In this document: one piece after another, positions 1-13,379 of the stretch
Layout: each line of letters begins with the position of its first letter
How positions within the stretch are numbered: the stretch's first letter is position 1
From: Gnetum montanum
Taxonomy: Eukaryota; Streptophyta; Gnetopsida; Gnetales; Gnetaceae
DNA: 64,000 nt
Reading direction: 5' to 3'
Assembly (NCBI GenBank): GCA_015680685.1
Contig: MNCI01025300.1
Location: 27,523 to 91,522 of the forward strand
Notes under the pieces: model-generated
The model's database searches: none
The model's input: only the letters and a program-made list of their open reading frames with translations
Told to the model about the DNA's origin: nothing
Position numbers and translations under genes: made by a program

Positions 1-1200
1 CAAAAGCAGGCTAAAGCACAAGGCAAAACTCCTCATTTTCAACTCTTTTGACGATCTGGAATGGCCCAGGGCAACATGGCAGTGGCAGTGGAAAAAAAAA
101 TAATGACGTGTACAGGAGGAGCGACGGCAAAAATTGGCAACGCAGTGGACAGAAAACAGCGGCTGGGGAGTCAGCAGAGGGAAAAGAGGCGAAACAGAAA
201 TGCGACATCAGCAAGGAACAATGGACGCATGCGGCAGGCGAGGGCGGCAGGGAACAGTGGACGCACGTGGCAGGTGAGGGCGACGCAACAAGTGAGGGCG
301 GTGCAGCAGGTGAGGGCGGTGCAATGGGGCCCAGAAGCAATGGGGTTAGGGCCGGCAGCGAATCAGACGTGGCAAGGTAGCGCGGGAGAAGACAGCAGTG
401 TCGGGAGGGCAGAGGAGACAGCACATGGTGGCAGGCTCGGTAGACGGGAGGGAGTGCGACGCGGCAGATGGAGGGATTTCTAGGCACAGCAGCAGCTGTG
501 CAAAATAATGATGTGGCTTGGCTGGAAAAAACAGCAACGCGACGGAAAACAGACAGCGACGGAAGCCAGAAATCCATGGTGGCAGATAGCGAACGGCAGC
601 AGCTGGGATGACGGAGCATCGGTAGGCACGACGGCAGGCTTCGGCGACGATCAGTGGAGGAGGCGTGTCAGACATGGCAGGAGGCGTGTCAGATGTGGCA
701 GGAGTCAACAGCACTGCTTCTGGTGGCGGCACAGTAGGAGAGAAACAGCGAACGTGTGCAGTAGTGTGGGAGCAGTGATGGCAGCGATGCGGCGGGCAGG
801 ACGCAGGAAACAGCGACAGGAGGGCAGAGGACGATGGCGTGGCGTGGCAAGGACATGGCAGGAAGCAAGGCTACGTTGTAGGTGCGGCAGGCGAGGGCAG
901 GTGCAGCAGAGAAATGACAACACGGCAGGCAGCAGATGGCAATGCAGAAACAGTGCTGCAGGCAGAGGTAGTGGTGATGTGGCGCAGCAGGAAAAAAAAA
1001 GCAGCGGATGGTGGAGAGAAAACAGCAGCGCGGTGGGCAGCGGCTGCTGCACAGAAAGAAAAGCGGCGGTGGCAGCAACAGAATTGTCAACGGCGGCGGC
1101 TGAAACAGCACCCGGACTGTTGATGTGTTTTGCGAGAATAGTGTATGAGACAGTGAGCCAGCAAGCATGTTGTGCCTTAAATTTAGGATTCTGAGCTGTG
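1..1200. other. GC-rich, purine-biased low-complexity block, unassigned
   Basis: This stretch differs sharply from the AT-rich rest of the window. It is rich in GGC, GCA, CAG and GCG words and the plus strand is biased to purines. Several overlapping ORFs of 90-230 codons exist on both strands, but their translations are low in complexity (Arg/Gly/Ala/Gln on plus, Pro/Ser/Cys/Leu on minus). That is what composition alone would give, so I do not call a gene. It retains CpG, so it is either younger or less methylated than the elements to the right. It may be an LTR or leader of an element that extends to the left of the window. The composition ends near 1200. Confidence 0.5.
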
Positions 1201-2949
1201 GAAGGGCTAGTAGATTGGCTATGAGGATTGTACCAAGCATGTTCCTTACGTTCACCATTTTTTTTTGTGTTTTTTCTGTGCCTGTGCCTGTATTTGAGCT
1301 CCTTTTCCTGAGTCCGATGGCCTCTGCATTTGTATAATCCAAGCTTGAGATGCTTGAAAAGAATTCTCTTCTAGATGCTTGAAAAGTCTTGAATTATTTT
1401 CCATTCAAAGCGCCATGCTGAAATTAATGGTGTTTCATAGGGTATGAGCTCTAGAATCCTAGATATGGTTTTTCTTACAAATGCAGAAAGGTTATGTCAT
1501 CGAGAGCTCTTATGACCACTAGATGTGTCTAATCAGTGTGATTGAACTAAGGTGCACATGGTGTCATGCCTAGCCACCCTAGTTAGAAGTGTTTTATGAT
1601 TTCATAAACCTATGTATGCCATGTAGTGGGGGATGAATCCTCATAATTGTCTAAGTTGAAGACTTCAAGTGGTGATTTGGCATTTGAATCATTCCCATGA
1701 TTTTCATGCTCCATAAAAAGCCCTCTTCTTATGAAAGAAATAAAAAGAAAATATATAAGATGAAAAATGAAAAAAAATTAATAAATGATGATGATGATGA
1801 TATTGATAAGAAGAAAAGAAAATTTGAAAAAATAGAAGAAAGATAAATGAAAGAAGTGGTAATGGAAAAAGCAATGTACTTTCAACCATATCATTTGTAC
1901 AAATTGGTATGCTTACCATCCAAACCTATCTCATAATTTCTCACATCAAGGTCAAAATAATAGTTGAACCTATGCCTATGATAAATTTTCTCATTTTTAA
2001 TCCAATACCTAGATCACTTAACTTTCCATAATGTTGCATTTCAAGAAAATCTATTACTCATCCCTTCCCATGGCTATGAAGGCCCAGAAGTCCCTTTCTT
2101 CATAAATCTTGTTAATGTCAATTGTTATGTTCATACAAGTTCCTAATAATTTGTTCTAAAGGTTAACATTATTCATCGTTAACTTAAGCCTTAACCAACT
2201 TCAAATCCAAAAAACTTCCTTTTGATGGTTATAGTATTGTGCTTTTTTCTGGGATGGGAAATTCTTTAGCGTAGCCAAGGGGATCAATGAAATGCTTCTA
2301 GTAGAGTAGAATTTGAGAAGCCTACCATGTGTACATGCATGGATGGAGGAAAACCAAAATAAAATCTTTACTTATAAATGTTCAATGATACTTTACCTTG
2401 GTTAGTTCACACTAATGGTTAGGCCATAGAACAATCAAGCCTAGATGATGCTAGATGTGGTTAGTATGACCTTGCACTTGGAAGGAAGACTTTGATGTTA
2501 ATTCCTATTGTATGGATAAGTAGCATTAAAAGGATATTAAATGATTGGATGGGCATGCAAAAATTTATATAGATAATGACTAGATCATCATCAAAGTATC
2601 TATGTGAACACATCCTACCATACATTGATAGGGATACATCAATGGGGCTATGTCAACAAGGTTGCGTCAATGCAACTTATCTTTATTGATGTCTCATCAT
2701 ACCCCAATAACTAGCAAAAAACATGTTTTCAAATAAATAGATTTAGGATTAAGTTTTTTGCAATATTAGAAACTATGAAATTTATTAACTAAAAGATAGA
2801 ATAATTGACACTTAACTAATTCTAAGTGCTAGATTGTACAAGATTATAAAAATTAGTATACATTACAACAAAATTGGATGCTTTATGAAATTTTTAGCAA
2901 GTAACTATAGGATTTCTGAAGACATGATGAAGTTTTTAAATAGTTCTTA
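1201..2949. other. AT-rich non-coding stretch, no gene seen
   Basis: No coherent reading frame or transposon domain is recognisable. A purine-rich GAT/GAA microsatellite-like patch lies at about 1735-1870. Around 2600-2700 there is a motif of the type catYgatagggctatgt that returns near 6190-6245. The two sites bracket the minus-strand relic ORF at 2950-5760 and may be remnants of flanking regulatory or LTR sequence of the same element. Confidence 0.4.
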
Positions 2950-5760
2950 GAGGTAGAGGCTTCTATGATGCTAATGGTCCCTCATACTATCCTAGCACTA
3001 GTGAAGGTTGAGGTTGGCCTACTGCTACCACTAATTTTGCAAAAAGTTTTAAGAAATCCAAAAGTTCCTTTATTTTCTTCTCTTTACCACATGGATCATA
3101 CATAGTTCATGAAGCTTTGTTGATGTGGGTTTGTCCTAAACATCCCATGTGCATGGCATCAAAGAAAATACTTTCTTCATGTTAACGAACTAAGTTGCAA
3201 TGGTTTTGTGTTCGATGTTAAACATAGTTACTATGTTCTACAACTTATGGTAGTCATTCATTCTCTTGATCAAGTTCACAGCAACAAATCAGTCATCCAT
3301 AAATATGCTTTTGAGAGATTTAAGCTTTGTGTTAGTTGTTTCTAACTGTTGCTTAGTTTCCTTCTGGAAATTGAATTCCACCTCTTGGCCTCCCTACTAT
3401 GATCATCAATAGGTTTCCATATCGAAGGTTAACAAGCTCCATGTATTCAGCTATCTCTCTAATTTGCAAATACTTAAGGTAGATTTTAGCTTTTTTAAAC
3501 ATGTTTAGTCCATCGGAAATGGGTTGTTACATGTCAAATTTTATTGGAATTTTTGGAGGACTTCATTCATTTTTTCATTAACCAGTTGAATTTATTTTTC
3601 ATTGACTTCTTTGAGAAGTCTAACCTAGTCCCTATAGTGATTCTTCACTAGTTAAAATTTTAGGACTTCATTTTTTTACTTGGTCACCTCAATGAAAATT
3701 CTTCATGAAGGTCATAGACTTCTTCTATTGAGAGATTATGATTTTTAACTATCAACCTTCACAAATCCATGTTTACCTTACCAAGCGACTTCTAGTGATG
3801 GCATATTGATTCAATCATCTAGTCCTTTTTCTACTTAGCATTTTGTAAGTAATGATTATCCTTAGTAAAGACCAATTTTTCCTTTCAAACTTGCAACAAG
3901 TCCTTGTCAGTGTTGAAGACCATGGCTTCTAACAAGGAAACATTAATGTACACTGTCTCCTTTGAATTCTTAGCCTCTTGAAGTCTTAACTAAAGCTATT
4001 TGAGAGCTTCATCTTTGGAAAGCTCTGGCCTGATAATGGTAAGGTCAGAGAGATGAGCATGAAACTATATAACTTCAATAGCCAACCATTGATTAGTGGT
4101 GGTGGCCTCCTTCAGCTTCACATTGGTGATTAATAATTTTCATCTTATCTTGAGAAACTGTGGCTGGTTCATAGTGATTTTTTCTAGAAGATCAAAAATC
4201 CTTAAATTTGGTTGTCTAGTTCCAACTAGTTATTCCAATAACTCTTTGTTTAGCAAATGCTCGTCAAAGCTCTTTATCTCTTATTTATGCACAAATGTTT
4301 GCCATTGTGGTAATGTCAAGCATTAATACTATTAGAGCATTTAGGAAATCAACTACCCTATCATCCACCACCTCTAATACTATCTTCTTACCTTTGTGTT
4401 ATGTTACTAGGATAGTTGCCCCTTCTCCTTCTTCCAACATGAGAGATAAGGGCATGGTGCTTGTTGAGATTCCATGAAATTCTTGTACTACAATAGACAT
4501 TGTGATTTACATGGAATAAATATTGGTCCTTGTAGGAACCTAGTTTCTTTGAGTAGAGAATAGTGGTATAGTCTCACTATCTAGCTAGCTAATGGTCTTT
4601 ATGATCTCATTTAGATGGCTCATGGTTAGATGGTAATTTGATGATTCTCTATCACTTGTAGAGACTTGCTATTATTTCTACTACTATTCTCAAAAATTTT
4701 TGATATGTTTTGTAGCTACAAGCATTTCTAGTGTGATTTGAGGTTACAGTGGTGGTTCCTCCTCTTTAGGTAGCTTGGCTATTACCTTATCCTTCATCAT
4801 CTCCTACTAGGATCTGGCAAGAGTGTTGCAAACCATGTCATTAAAATAGTGTGTTATTCCTCCCATATTGCATTGTTTGTAAAATAGAAATGGAAAGGAA
4901 AGCATTTTTAATTCCTTCTCATTTTCTTTAAAGTGCTTTTTAATCTTAAGATAAATGAGTTTGGGAAGGTTGATTAGGAATTTCCCACTTAGAGAAGTAC
5001 ATGGCTAGCCAGACAAGGTTGTCACCTTATTAGACCTCATCATTAGATTCAAGTGATAGGCTAAAATCTTAAAATATGTGTGTTTTTCCTTTCTAATATA
5101 AAAGTACTCTTTTTGGCCTACTTCATAGTATCACTACACCCATTCTTTCTTAGCTTTAGGATCTACCTGTGCTGACATTTCAACTACCTTTGCCCCTATA
5201 TCTAGCAACTTGAGGGACTCTGCAATGGCCTCAACCAAGTAGGAGATGGTAATGTCTTTGATTTTACCTAATGCATCTTCTTGTCATTTTTTCTAGAATA
5301 AGTATGTCTCTCCCATGTATCATTCTCTATTTTTGGAGGGAATGGACAACATGGAAGACCCCTTGAACTTCACACAAGCATTCCCTCGTGTTAACTTTAA
5401 GAATAGTCTAAAGTTCAACTCCTAAAGAATTGAACTATAGACCTTCTTAGTGCTTATCTTTTCTATGTAAGCCTTAATCAAAGTGACCTCCAAGCTAGGC
5501 ATTGGCCTAGGAGTCTCTTCTTACCTAGATTGGCTTATTTCAATACTAGAAATCTAGCAAAGAAATTCTACTTTAAGTTCCTCCTAAAGGGATCTATTGA
5601 TATGGGTTGCCTCTAGTGCTTGTTCTTGAGGTTTTTGTGGTTATTGCTACTAGACCCTTCCTCCTATTTATTGCTTCTCCCTAGGCTATGAAGGTCCTCC
5701 TACCTACGATCCTCATTTTGGCACCATCTATGTTCACAAACATAACCCATGATTAGCTTG
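2950..5760 (-). pseudogene. relic extra ORF with coiled-coil C-terminus (E0), unknown function
   Basis: No single long ORF survives, but minus-strand frames give protein-like sequence in several linked pieces separated by stops and shifts. The clearest is about 150 residues at roughly 5275-4810, including the run FYIRKEKHTYFKILAYHLN and later FYKQCNMGGITHYFND. Nearer the gene end (about 4080-3700) the translation becomes Leu/Lys/Glu rich with heptad-like spacing, as in a coiled coil. It lies on the same strand as the integrase relic at 7965-9250 and downstream of it, where some plant Ty3/gypsy elements carry an additional or env-like ORF. A globular part followed by a coiled coil is also the plan of the antisense proteins of E1-E3, but I could not align them by eye. 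I see no signal peptide or convincing membrane segment. Confidence 0.4.
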
Positions 5761-7964
5761 TTACTACATAACCCTTACTTATTATGACATCTTCCTTTTT
5801 AGATTAGGTTATTTTTGAATTTTTTATGATCTTAGTTGGTTGAATTATTTTAATATTATTTTATTTTTTAGCTATCAAAGTTTATGTGATGGTCTTAACC
5901 CTTTATGGTAGTTGCTTTTTATCATATTTTAATAGGTTAATCTTGGGGAGTTAGAAAAGTTTGAAAATTATGAGAAAACAAAGGTTCATATCCATTATAA
6001 TGTAGAGCTTACCTCTATTAGCATGAGAATTCATAAATGGGCTAAATTAGGTTAGCAGTTTAAGAGTTATAGCTCTTGGAAGAATTTTCGGATCTAAAAA
6101 ATTTCAAAAATTCCTCTTTCTTCCATGAAAAATGATGTAAAAATGGTTAGGTGTTGCATGTATTTATAGTATTTTTGTGATGCATTAATGAGGATGCATC
6201 AATAGGGTTGCATCAACTCATCCTACTACATCGATAGGGCTATGTTGACATAGTTGTTTGCAGTTAAATTTTGCATTTGAAAAATGAGGAAATTTAGATA
6301 ATTTTGGGAACAAAATTAGAGCCTAAAGGAAGCTAGAAAAACATAGAATGATGATAAAAACATGGAATAGGATAATGTTGGCTTGGAAAAATGAGTTTGA
6401 GTAGGTTTGAATGAATTTTACATGCTAAAAATAAGAAAATATTGATGTTCAAATGTATGTTAATGGAATTGATCACACAAGTGAATGATGAATAGGAATT
6501 TTAACTTAAGGGAGACTAAAGAAAATGTAAGTGGGTCCTCCCCAAAGTAGGCTTATGCCCATGATGCCCTTATATGCCCTCATCCTAAGGAGTCCATAGG
6601 CACTAAACATGATTATTGGTTGTTTTAAGTCAAAACACATATCCAATGGAGTAAATGTCATAGGATAATGAAATTATAAAAATAAATAAATCAAGTAAGC
6701 ATGATTATGAAGTAGGATGGTATGTTATGATTTGAGAATGATGGTAAAGAAAGAGATATTGGTAGATACGTTATCTACATTAAGGTTACATGAAATCCTT
6801 ATGACTTTTATGATTAGGTGATCTAATACCATCCCATTATCAGTCTAGACCATGTCCATCTACTATTAGTGAATTCACATTATCATATCCTAACCTTTCA
6901 ACCATCAAGAGTTCATGATAATTCCTAAAACACAACCTTCACTAAAAGAAAAAAAGAAAAGAAAAGAAGGAAGACAGAGAGGGCCTTAGTTAAAGGAATG
7001 CCTTCAAAAATGGGTAAGATATATGTCCAACTCCAAAACTACTGCTTATAGCCCATTATTATGTGTAAGGGGTGTGCTTTAAATTCTTTTGTATTGTTTT
7101 TATTTTTCTTACAGGAATCACACCATGCAAAGGTATGCTTCCTTTAATGGTCAACATTAGAAGTGATAAGAGACCAATGGAGAAGAATCATAAAATTCAA
7201 GAAACAAGTTGGGAATAGAATATGAGAAGTCCCCATGAAGTCACATTTTTCTTATTCATTCTTAGTTTATTATGAGTCTGTTAAGTAGCTAGATTATTTG
7301 TCCCTTTTAGTTTTAGTTAGAAGGCCCTCATGCTTCCAAGATGTAGAGCCTCTATAAAATGAATGGAATGGATGAATGTCATGGTCCCACTACCTGTTAT
7401 CATGAGAAAAATAACTTGTTAATAGATGTCATAATCAAAATACAAAAAATTGGCTACTTAGCAAATCAATAACTATATTAATAGTTTCATTCTTAAACTC
7501 TTAGTATTAATAGCAATATTGGAAAAATTAGAGATTTCTTATAAAGCAAGATAAAATGCTAAAAATAATTATGAAAGAAAAGAAAAAGTATATGAAATAA
7601 TTGATAAAATAATTAAGAAAATTTAAAACATATAAAAATGGTATAAACTAAAAAGGTAAAAAAATAGGTTAATCCTCACAAGAAGTTATAATGGATGACT
7701 ATTTCCCCCATGACTAAGTTAAGAGGAGAAGATTTGAAAAATATTGCATACTTTTGTAGGTCTTGTGCTATTAGAATTAATAGTTACTAGAGATTTTAGG
7801 AAATATTTAACTTGTTAGATGTTGACTAGTAGTCATGTTTCTAGTCTTGAAGGGTGGTAGATTATCATGGCACTAGAAAGAAAAGTTATATGAATTACTT
7901 AAGGTCATTCCCATAACATTTGGAATTTACCACATTGTGGTATATGTATGGGGTTTTAGTAGAG
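5761..7964. other. AT-rich spacer of element E0
   Basis: No coding frame is recognisable. The stretch holds a possible minus-strand TATA box (6161-6168), a catcgatagggctatgt motif near 6190-6245 and A-rich patches around 6950 and 7560-7670. It separates the integrase relic from the extra ORF on the same strand and is probably the post-integrase part of E0. Confidence 0.35.
6161..6168 (-). promoter_or_regulatory. possible TATA box for the minus-strand relic ORF
   Basis: TATAAATA on the minus strand, about 400 bp upstream of the first protein-like segment of the relic at 2950-5760. The antisense genes of E1 and E2 have the same octamer upstream of exon 1, which is why I note it. In AT-rich DNA the match alone is weak evidence. 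Confidence 0.25.
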
Positions 7965-9250
7965 GACCTTATCATCAAGTTCAAACTTAAGTCTCTTTAT
8001 TCATGCATCCTGATGTTGTTTGACATGTGCCTTGTGCACCTCATTCATAGTTAAGGAAACTTGTCAATTTTATCTAGTACATTTACTATCATGAGGCATT
8101 CTAATTATGCTAGATGAAGGTTAAGGTTAAGCTTAGAAGTTGTTGAAAGTATATGAATCTTAGCTTCGATTGGAAGTTTGGGTACCTTCCCATATGTCAA
8201 CTCATAAGGAAAATACCCTATAGGAAGTTTCCATGCAGATTGATTAGCCTATGAAGCATTATTGAGTTTTGTGATCTAGTTGTTTTTATACTTATTAATT
8301 GCACATGTCATTATCTAGGTTACTTTCCTATTAGTAACTTCCACTTGACCATTAGCTTGGGAATGATAAGGGGTTATTAGTTTATGTTACACCCCCAAGC
8401 ATTTCATTAGTTTCTAAAAAGTAGCCCTTGTAAAATAAGTCTCATTATTAGAAATAAGTGTTCTTGGAACACCAAACCTTTTATCCTACCTTTTTGAAAA
8501 AACCATACTGTAGTAAAAGATGAACAATCAATAACTACTACAGCATCGGCCCACTTAGTATAGTAGCCAATAGCTACAATGATGTACACCTTTTCATTGG
8601 ATATGGAAATGATGGATCCCATGAAGTTAAATTCCCTAGATGTCAAAGTGGTCTAGTGGTTAGATCCATTCTTGAGGAATTTTCAGTCGGCTTATTATTC
8701 CTCTATCTTGTTGGAAGAATTCACATGAATAGGAAAAATAGTGAGCATCCCTAAAAATGGTAGGCCAGAAGTAGCCTACAAAGAGGATCTTTACAATTGT
8801 CCTCCTACCTACATAATGGCCACCAAAACAACCCTCATGAGTGTTTGTAAGAATTGTAGTTGATCAACATTAGGTACACACCATCATACCAAGTCATCTA
8901 CACAAGCCTTATAAAGATTGCCTTTGATCACCATGTAGTGTTTGGCTTGGTGAAGAAATTGTTATTTCTTCTTATTATCTCATTCCTATGGAGTCTCTTG
9001 AGTAAGAAGATTTGTACTAGTTGGTACCCCTAATTTTTTAAGCATTAATGGATTTGGCAAAGAGAAGGTTTTTTGTCTAGGAATTGATTAGATAGAGGTT
9101 CTTCATCCTCTTTACCATTCCATCATAATTGAAACAACTGATCATCAACCATATTCTCAGTTCCCTTTCTCTTCACCACCATAAGATTGAACTCATGCAA
9201 ACTCACTAGTCATTGTAAGACATGGGGGCTTACTATTGTTGAAAAACCAC
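7965..9250 (-). pseudogene. Ty3/gypsy integrase and RNase H end, degenerate (E0)
   Basis: Reading the minus strand from 9250 down gives pieces in the order expected for Pol. First comes the end of an RNase H-like region (VVKRKGTENMVDDQLFQL, compare the usual xxKGxxNxVADxLSRL). Then come the integrase zinc-binding region, the core with YIIVAIGYYTKWADAV, and the downstream motif NYHSQANGQVEVTNRK, which corresponds to YHPQxNGQxExxNR. After that is a stretch matching the TPxGxSPYxLxYGKxxxLPxE region and a C-terminal strand-rich tail. Integrase joins element cDNA to chromosomal DNA. Many in-frame stops and at least two frameshifts make it non-functional. The motif style is Athila/Tat, and this copy is clearly more diverged from E1 and E2 than those are from each other. 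Confidence 0.75.
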
Positions 9251-9489
9251 TAAAAGTTCATGTTGCAAGCTTTATTTACCAACTTGAGGCAAGGATTCCT
9301 TGTAGATATGAGATATGTACCCCATAATATACAATCTTTCATACTTCAACTTTTTGGGGTCAAAAAATGCTTCAAAATTTGTTATTGCCTCACTTTCAAA
9401 GTAGAAAAGTGTATCTCATGTCTATATTTAGGCTTGGAGAGCTTGCAAAAGCTTTGGGATTGGCTAAAATTTTCATTTTTATGGGTTTT

Positions 9490-11098
9490 TGTAGGGGTAT
9501 AGTCCCAACTACGCTAGAGCCATGTATAGTAGACACAATGCTATAATAGACATGGTGCTACGGTAGATTGGAAGTTCTATTTTTTTCTAGGAAATGGTAG
9601 TGGACAATGTAGTCACCAGCAAGACCCAGTAGAGGTGGAGCATAGGAACCATTATGATTTCAAGTTTTCAACAAGTTTTTAATGAATGGGCATGATAGGG
9701 TAGTTGCAGCTCTGATGTAGTTGTAGCTGCAACTATGTCGCAGCTTCATCATAGTCCATCAAAGCTAGCATAGTAAGGATGGTGCTAGCATGGTCATTTA
9801 TTATTTATAGTAAATAGATAGTTTTTGTGGTTGTAGTCCATAATAAACTTACTATAAATGGTAACTATGCTAATATTTGATAATTTTTGTACCTGAAAAT
9901 TGACACTAATTTGTTAATAATCATGGTAGTAATGTAGAGATCCAAAAATAGCCACATCCACCCTATAAAAACCCAATGTATACACTTCATTCTATTTCAA
10001 ATTCTAGCACAAGTAATAGCATTTTTGACATTTTGACAACCAAGAAATCCCATTACAACCTTTTAATAGTTTTTGGTAGTAGAAACTAGTACTATGCTAG
10101 GCACAAAGACTTCCATGTAGCTACCATTACACCAAAAGTGGAATAGCATTTCCATGATCAAATTGTAAACCCCAATGAAAACCAATGAAATGTTGCCAAA
10201 AAATGAAGTGGTGAAGAAACTGAATCATGGAGTTGCTAGAGAACATAGCTTTCCTTCTCCAATAGACTTCAAGCTCCTACAAGTAACTTCTTATGCTCTT
10301 GGCACAAAATTTTGTAGTTAATGAACCTTATTCTTTAGTTTTTACTTAAAGAAAATTATTGTTCATGTTATGCAAGTTTTACTTTACATTTTCATTTTTG
10401 TGCCTATTTTCATTTTAGATCTACAACTTTATTTTCATTTTCATTTCTATTTTTCTTTCCAAATCAATTTTCATTTTTGTTTGACTTTTTCATTTGCAAT
10501 TTTTTAAGTCACTAGGTGATTAGAAAGACCATCCAAGATACCTTGAATCCTATTTCTGAAGGCCCTTGGAATTTAGGGTTAAAACTATTCCAACACTTGG
10601 ATTTTTTGGTTTCCATTCCAACAATCAAAATTTCTAGAACCAATAGTTTTTGGGTGCTAGGAGGGCCTCCACCCAAATTATTGGCCATAAATCTATTTCA
10701 ACCTTTTTCCAATACCAAGTCTACTACATTTTCATTGTTCTATCATTCCATTAAAGCCAACATCTACTGTCCAAACCTTCTTTGATAAGCCTTGGTGTAG
10801 TAGTGATGATAGAGTTGGATTTTGCTACAATTTCACAACACCCATCTACTACAACATCTTTCCTACTACAATACCTTTCCTATTGCAATAACTTGTCCAC
10901 TATAGTACCTTACTTACTATAGCACCTATTTCTATCTAGTAGGTAAACCACTATTTTTCCCCATTTTCACCACTTAGCAGTCATTTTTCACTACATTTCT
11001 ATTTTCAGCCAACTAAGTTAGTAGGTTATCCTACTTACTATATTTTTACTAAAAATACTAAAAAAAGGTCTAAAAAAGATAAAACTACAAATTTCACC
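9490..11098 (+). other. probable 5' LTR and leader of element E3
   Basis: This AT-rich stretch lies directly upstream of the E3 gag start and contains CCTATAAAAACCC, the same context as the LTR TATA boxes of E1, E2 and E4. Around 9510-9860 it carries words such as gctagcatagt that recur in the E3 spacer at 36-57 kb. I cannot place either LTR end or a primer-binding site, so the boundaries are rough. No protein-coding frame is convincing here. Confidence 0.4.
9964..9970 (+). promoter_or_regulatory. candidate LTR TATA box of E3
   Basis: TATAAAA in the context CCC-TATAAAA-ACCC, about 1.1 kb upstream of the E3 gag start. It resembles the ccctataaataccc context in the E1 LTRs. Confidence 0.4.
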
Positions 11099-13379
11099 AT
11101 GTCTTTTAACTAGTCAAAAAAATTTCCCTTCAAGTTCACCAACAACATGTTTGGCTAATTGGCCATGAGGATCTATGATCCCAAATATCCCACCATAGCC
11201 AAGTGTAGGTAATGTTTGGGACTTAAGGGGAAAAGGCCTGGGTTCTTGGTGATAAATGAAAATCACTACAACTACATTTGTGCAAAAATTGAAGCCATCA
11301 TGTTGATTCCATGGATGAAAGTAGAGGCAAAAATGGAGTATGAACTCATACTCCAAAATGAAAAGGAGTATATTCCTTCCCCTTATGATCAGATATCCTT
11401 TACTGACACCTACACTTGCATCCTATCTTAGTTGATTAAGATGGATGGCAAGGATGTGAAGGTTAGCTCTAATGAGCATCAAGAGGAGGAAGATGATGAG
11501 TTTAGGGTGGAATCTAAACATGAAAGCATCTTAAATGGGTTCTTTCAATAAAAAATCCCCAAGGCCATACAATTTACCTCTATTCCCTTTGTCTCCTCCA
11601 AAGAATAGATGTCACCATCCTCAACCCCTTCTTACCTGATCATGTTTGGATCCACACCAATCATAGCCATGAAAAAAACATAATTGATGTTTCATTCCAC
11701 TATGTTCCACTCTGCCATGCCATTATCCACCCAAACTCAATTCTTATAACCTTTGTTGGTGGTGTTTACCACCACCAATCCTCTAGCAACTTAGGTGGAG
11801 TCCACCATGGAACCCCAAGAAACCTAGGGTTCATACACCCACTTCATTCAATTTGTGCCCTAGATACCAACAAAAACATCATTTTTCTGGTTTGTTCCAC
11901 TAACCACTACAATAACACAACCTATTCCATCCATGTAACAACTAATAGTGAGGCCACAAGACTCCCAACAAACATCACAATCCTTCGTTCAAATGACATA
12001 ATTGACATGGATACCATAGGGCCTAGATTAAGCATTCCAAATGATCTAGGACATAATGAAGGAATTAAAGAGACTCAAGGCCTCTACATCTTAAAGTATC
12101 AAGATCATGGACTTTTATCAAGATGATTCCATCAGCCTTGTGGGCCCACCCTTAATGATTCCTCTTGGTGTTCCTATCCCTCAATTTACAAAATACAATG
12201 ATGAAGGTGATCCTAATGCTCACCTGATAACCTTTCACTCAGAATGCCTATTATTGCAAGCCTAGATATATATCATTATGAGAATATTCCCTCTTTCCAT
12301 GATAGGGAAAGTGCTTGACTAGTACCATGCCCTACCATGAGGATCTATATCCTCTCTTGAAGACTTAATATCGCAATTCATTAATCATTTCAAGTATAAC
12401 TTGAAACCTGATACCACACTTGATCAATTGATGAAGGTCAAGTAAGGACCCCTTGAGCCAATGCAAATGCTCATCCAATGGAGGAGTGCTATGCTCAATG
12501 AAATACCAAAACTAATAGCTAAAACTCACCTCTTATCTAGTTTAAAGGGGATGGTTAATGAATTCATTAAGTCAAAATTATATTATCTTAATCCATGGTA
12601 TCTTAGTCAAGTCTTTTCCTAGACTAAGAATATAGAGGATACTATAGAGGTCAGCCATGAAAATCAACATGCATAGAATGATACGAAAAGGAGTAGAAAA
12701 AACAATGTAATAGTAGCAACCATGACCAAGGAGAATAAGTCAACTAACTAAGGGTCAAAGACTAACCAACACAAGGCCCCTATTGCCAACAACAAAAACC
12801 AACCCTTAACCTTTGGGGGCACTATATCAACCACATCTAGGTCGAACTTTACACAAAAGGACCAATCTAAGTGTACCAAGTTACCCCTTAAGCCGTCAGA
12901 GGTTTTAGACCAACTATTGAAGAGCATTTGGATCCAATATAAACAAATGACCAAGATTTCTTGTAAGAGGCATAAGAGGTTATGTGAAGTAGCTAGGGAC
13001 CTCGATTCAACAACCAAAGATGATCCTCTAGTGCCTAAGTACTTTAAGCTTAATCGTTTCTACCACTATCACTAATTTCTAAGTCATGACACCATCTTCT
13101 ACCTTGCACTAAAGGATGACCTGCAAAAAATGATAGATACAGATGAATTAATACTAGATACTTCAAACTTAGTTAGGCCTTAGAATCATTTGATGCACAT
13201 ATATAAGAAGCCACTGATTGCCAAAAATAGCACATATACCATAGGGGCATTCAACATCCATAATGATCAAAGGCCTATGAGGGGACCATTTGTGATTTGG
13301 GTGCCTCCTCACAAGGAAAAAGGATTTTTAGCTTCTACTAGCTCAAGATTCCCATTTTTTGTAAGGGTACCATCACTAG
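11099..13379 (+). pseudogene. Gag polyprotein of E3, first part, interrupted by E1
   Basis: Gag forms the virus-like particle and binds element RNA. The frame opens at an ATG at 11099. The N-terminal part (for example YNYICAKIEAIMLIPW, then YIPSPYDQISFTDTY) lines up with the N-terminal part of the E2 Gag, which supports this start. The retrotrans_gag-type domain is at about 12180-12650 (FTKYNDEGDPNAHL, FINHFKYNLKPDTTLDQLM). Near 13060-13140 is the Tat-type H-x-GH-like finger region with LALKDDLQKMID. Several stops sit at CAG/CAA-derived positions and there are frameshifts. At 13379 the frame is broken by the insertion of E1 and resumes at 28213. Confidence 0.7.
13375..13379. repeat. target-site duplication of E1, left copy
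   Basis: ACTAG immediately before the TG that opens the E1 5' LTR. The same five bases follow the CA that closes the 3' LTR at 28213-28217. Five bases is the normal duplication length for Ty3/gypsy integrases. Confidence 0.9.

Noticed and set aside
508-1194. Long plus-strand ORF and overlapping minus-strand ORFs in the GC-rich block
   Set aside because: Frames are open on both strands at once and the translations are compositionally biased with no domain pattern, as expected from GC-rich low-complexity DNA.
9260-9502. 80-codon plus-strand ORF
   Set aside because: No similar frame in related elements and no domain; it lies next to the minus-strand RNase H relic and appears to be chance.
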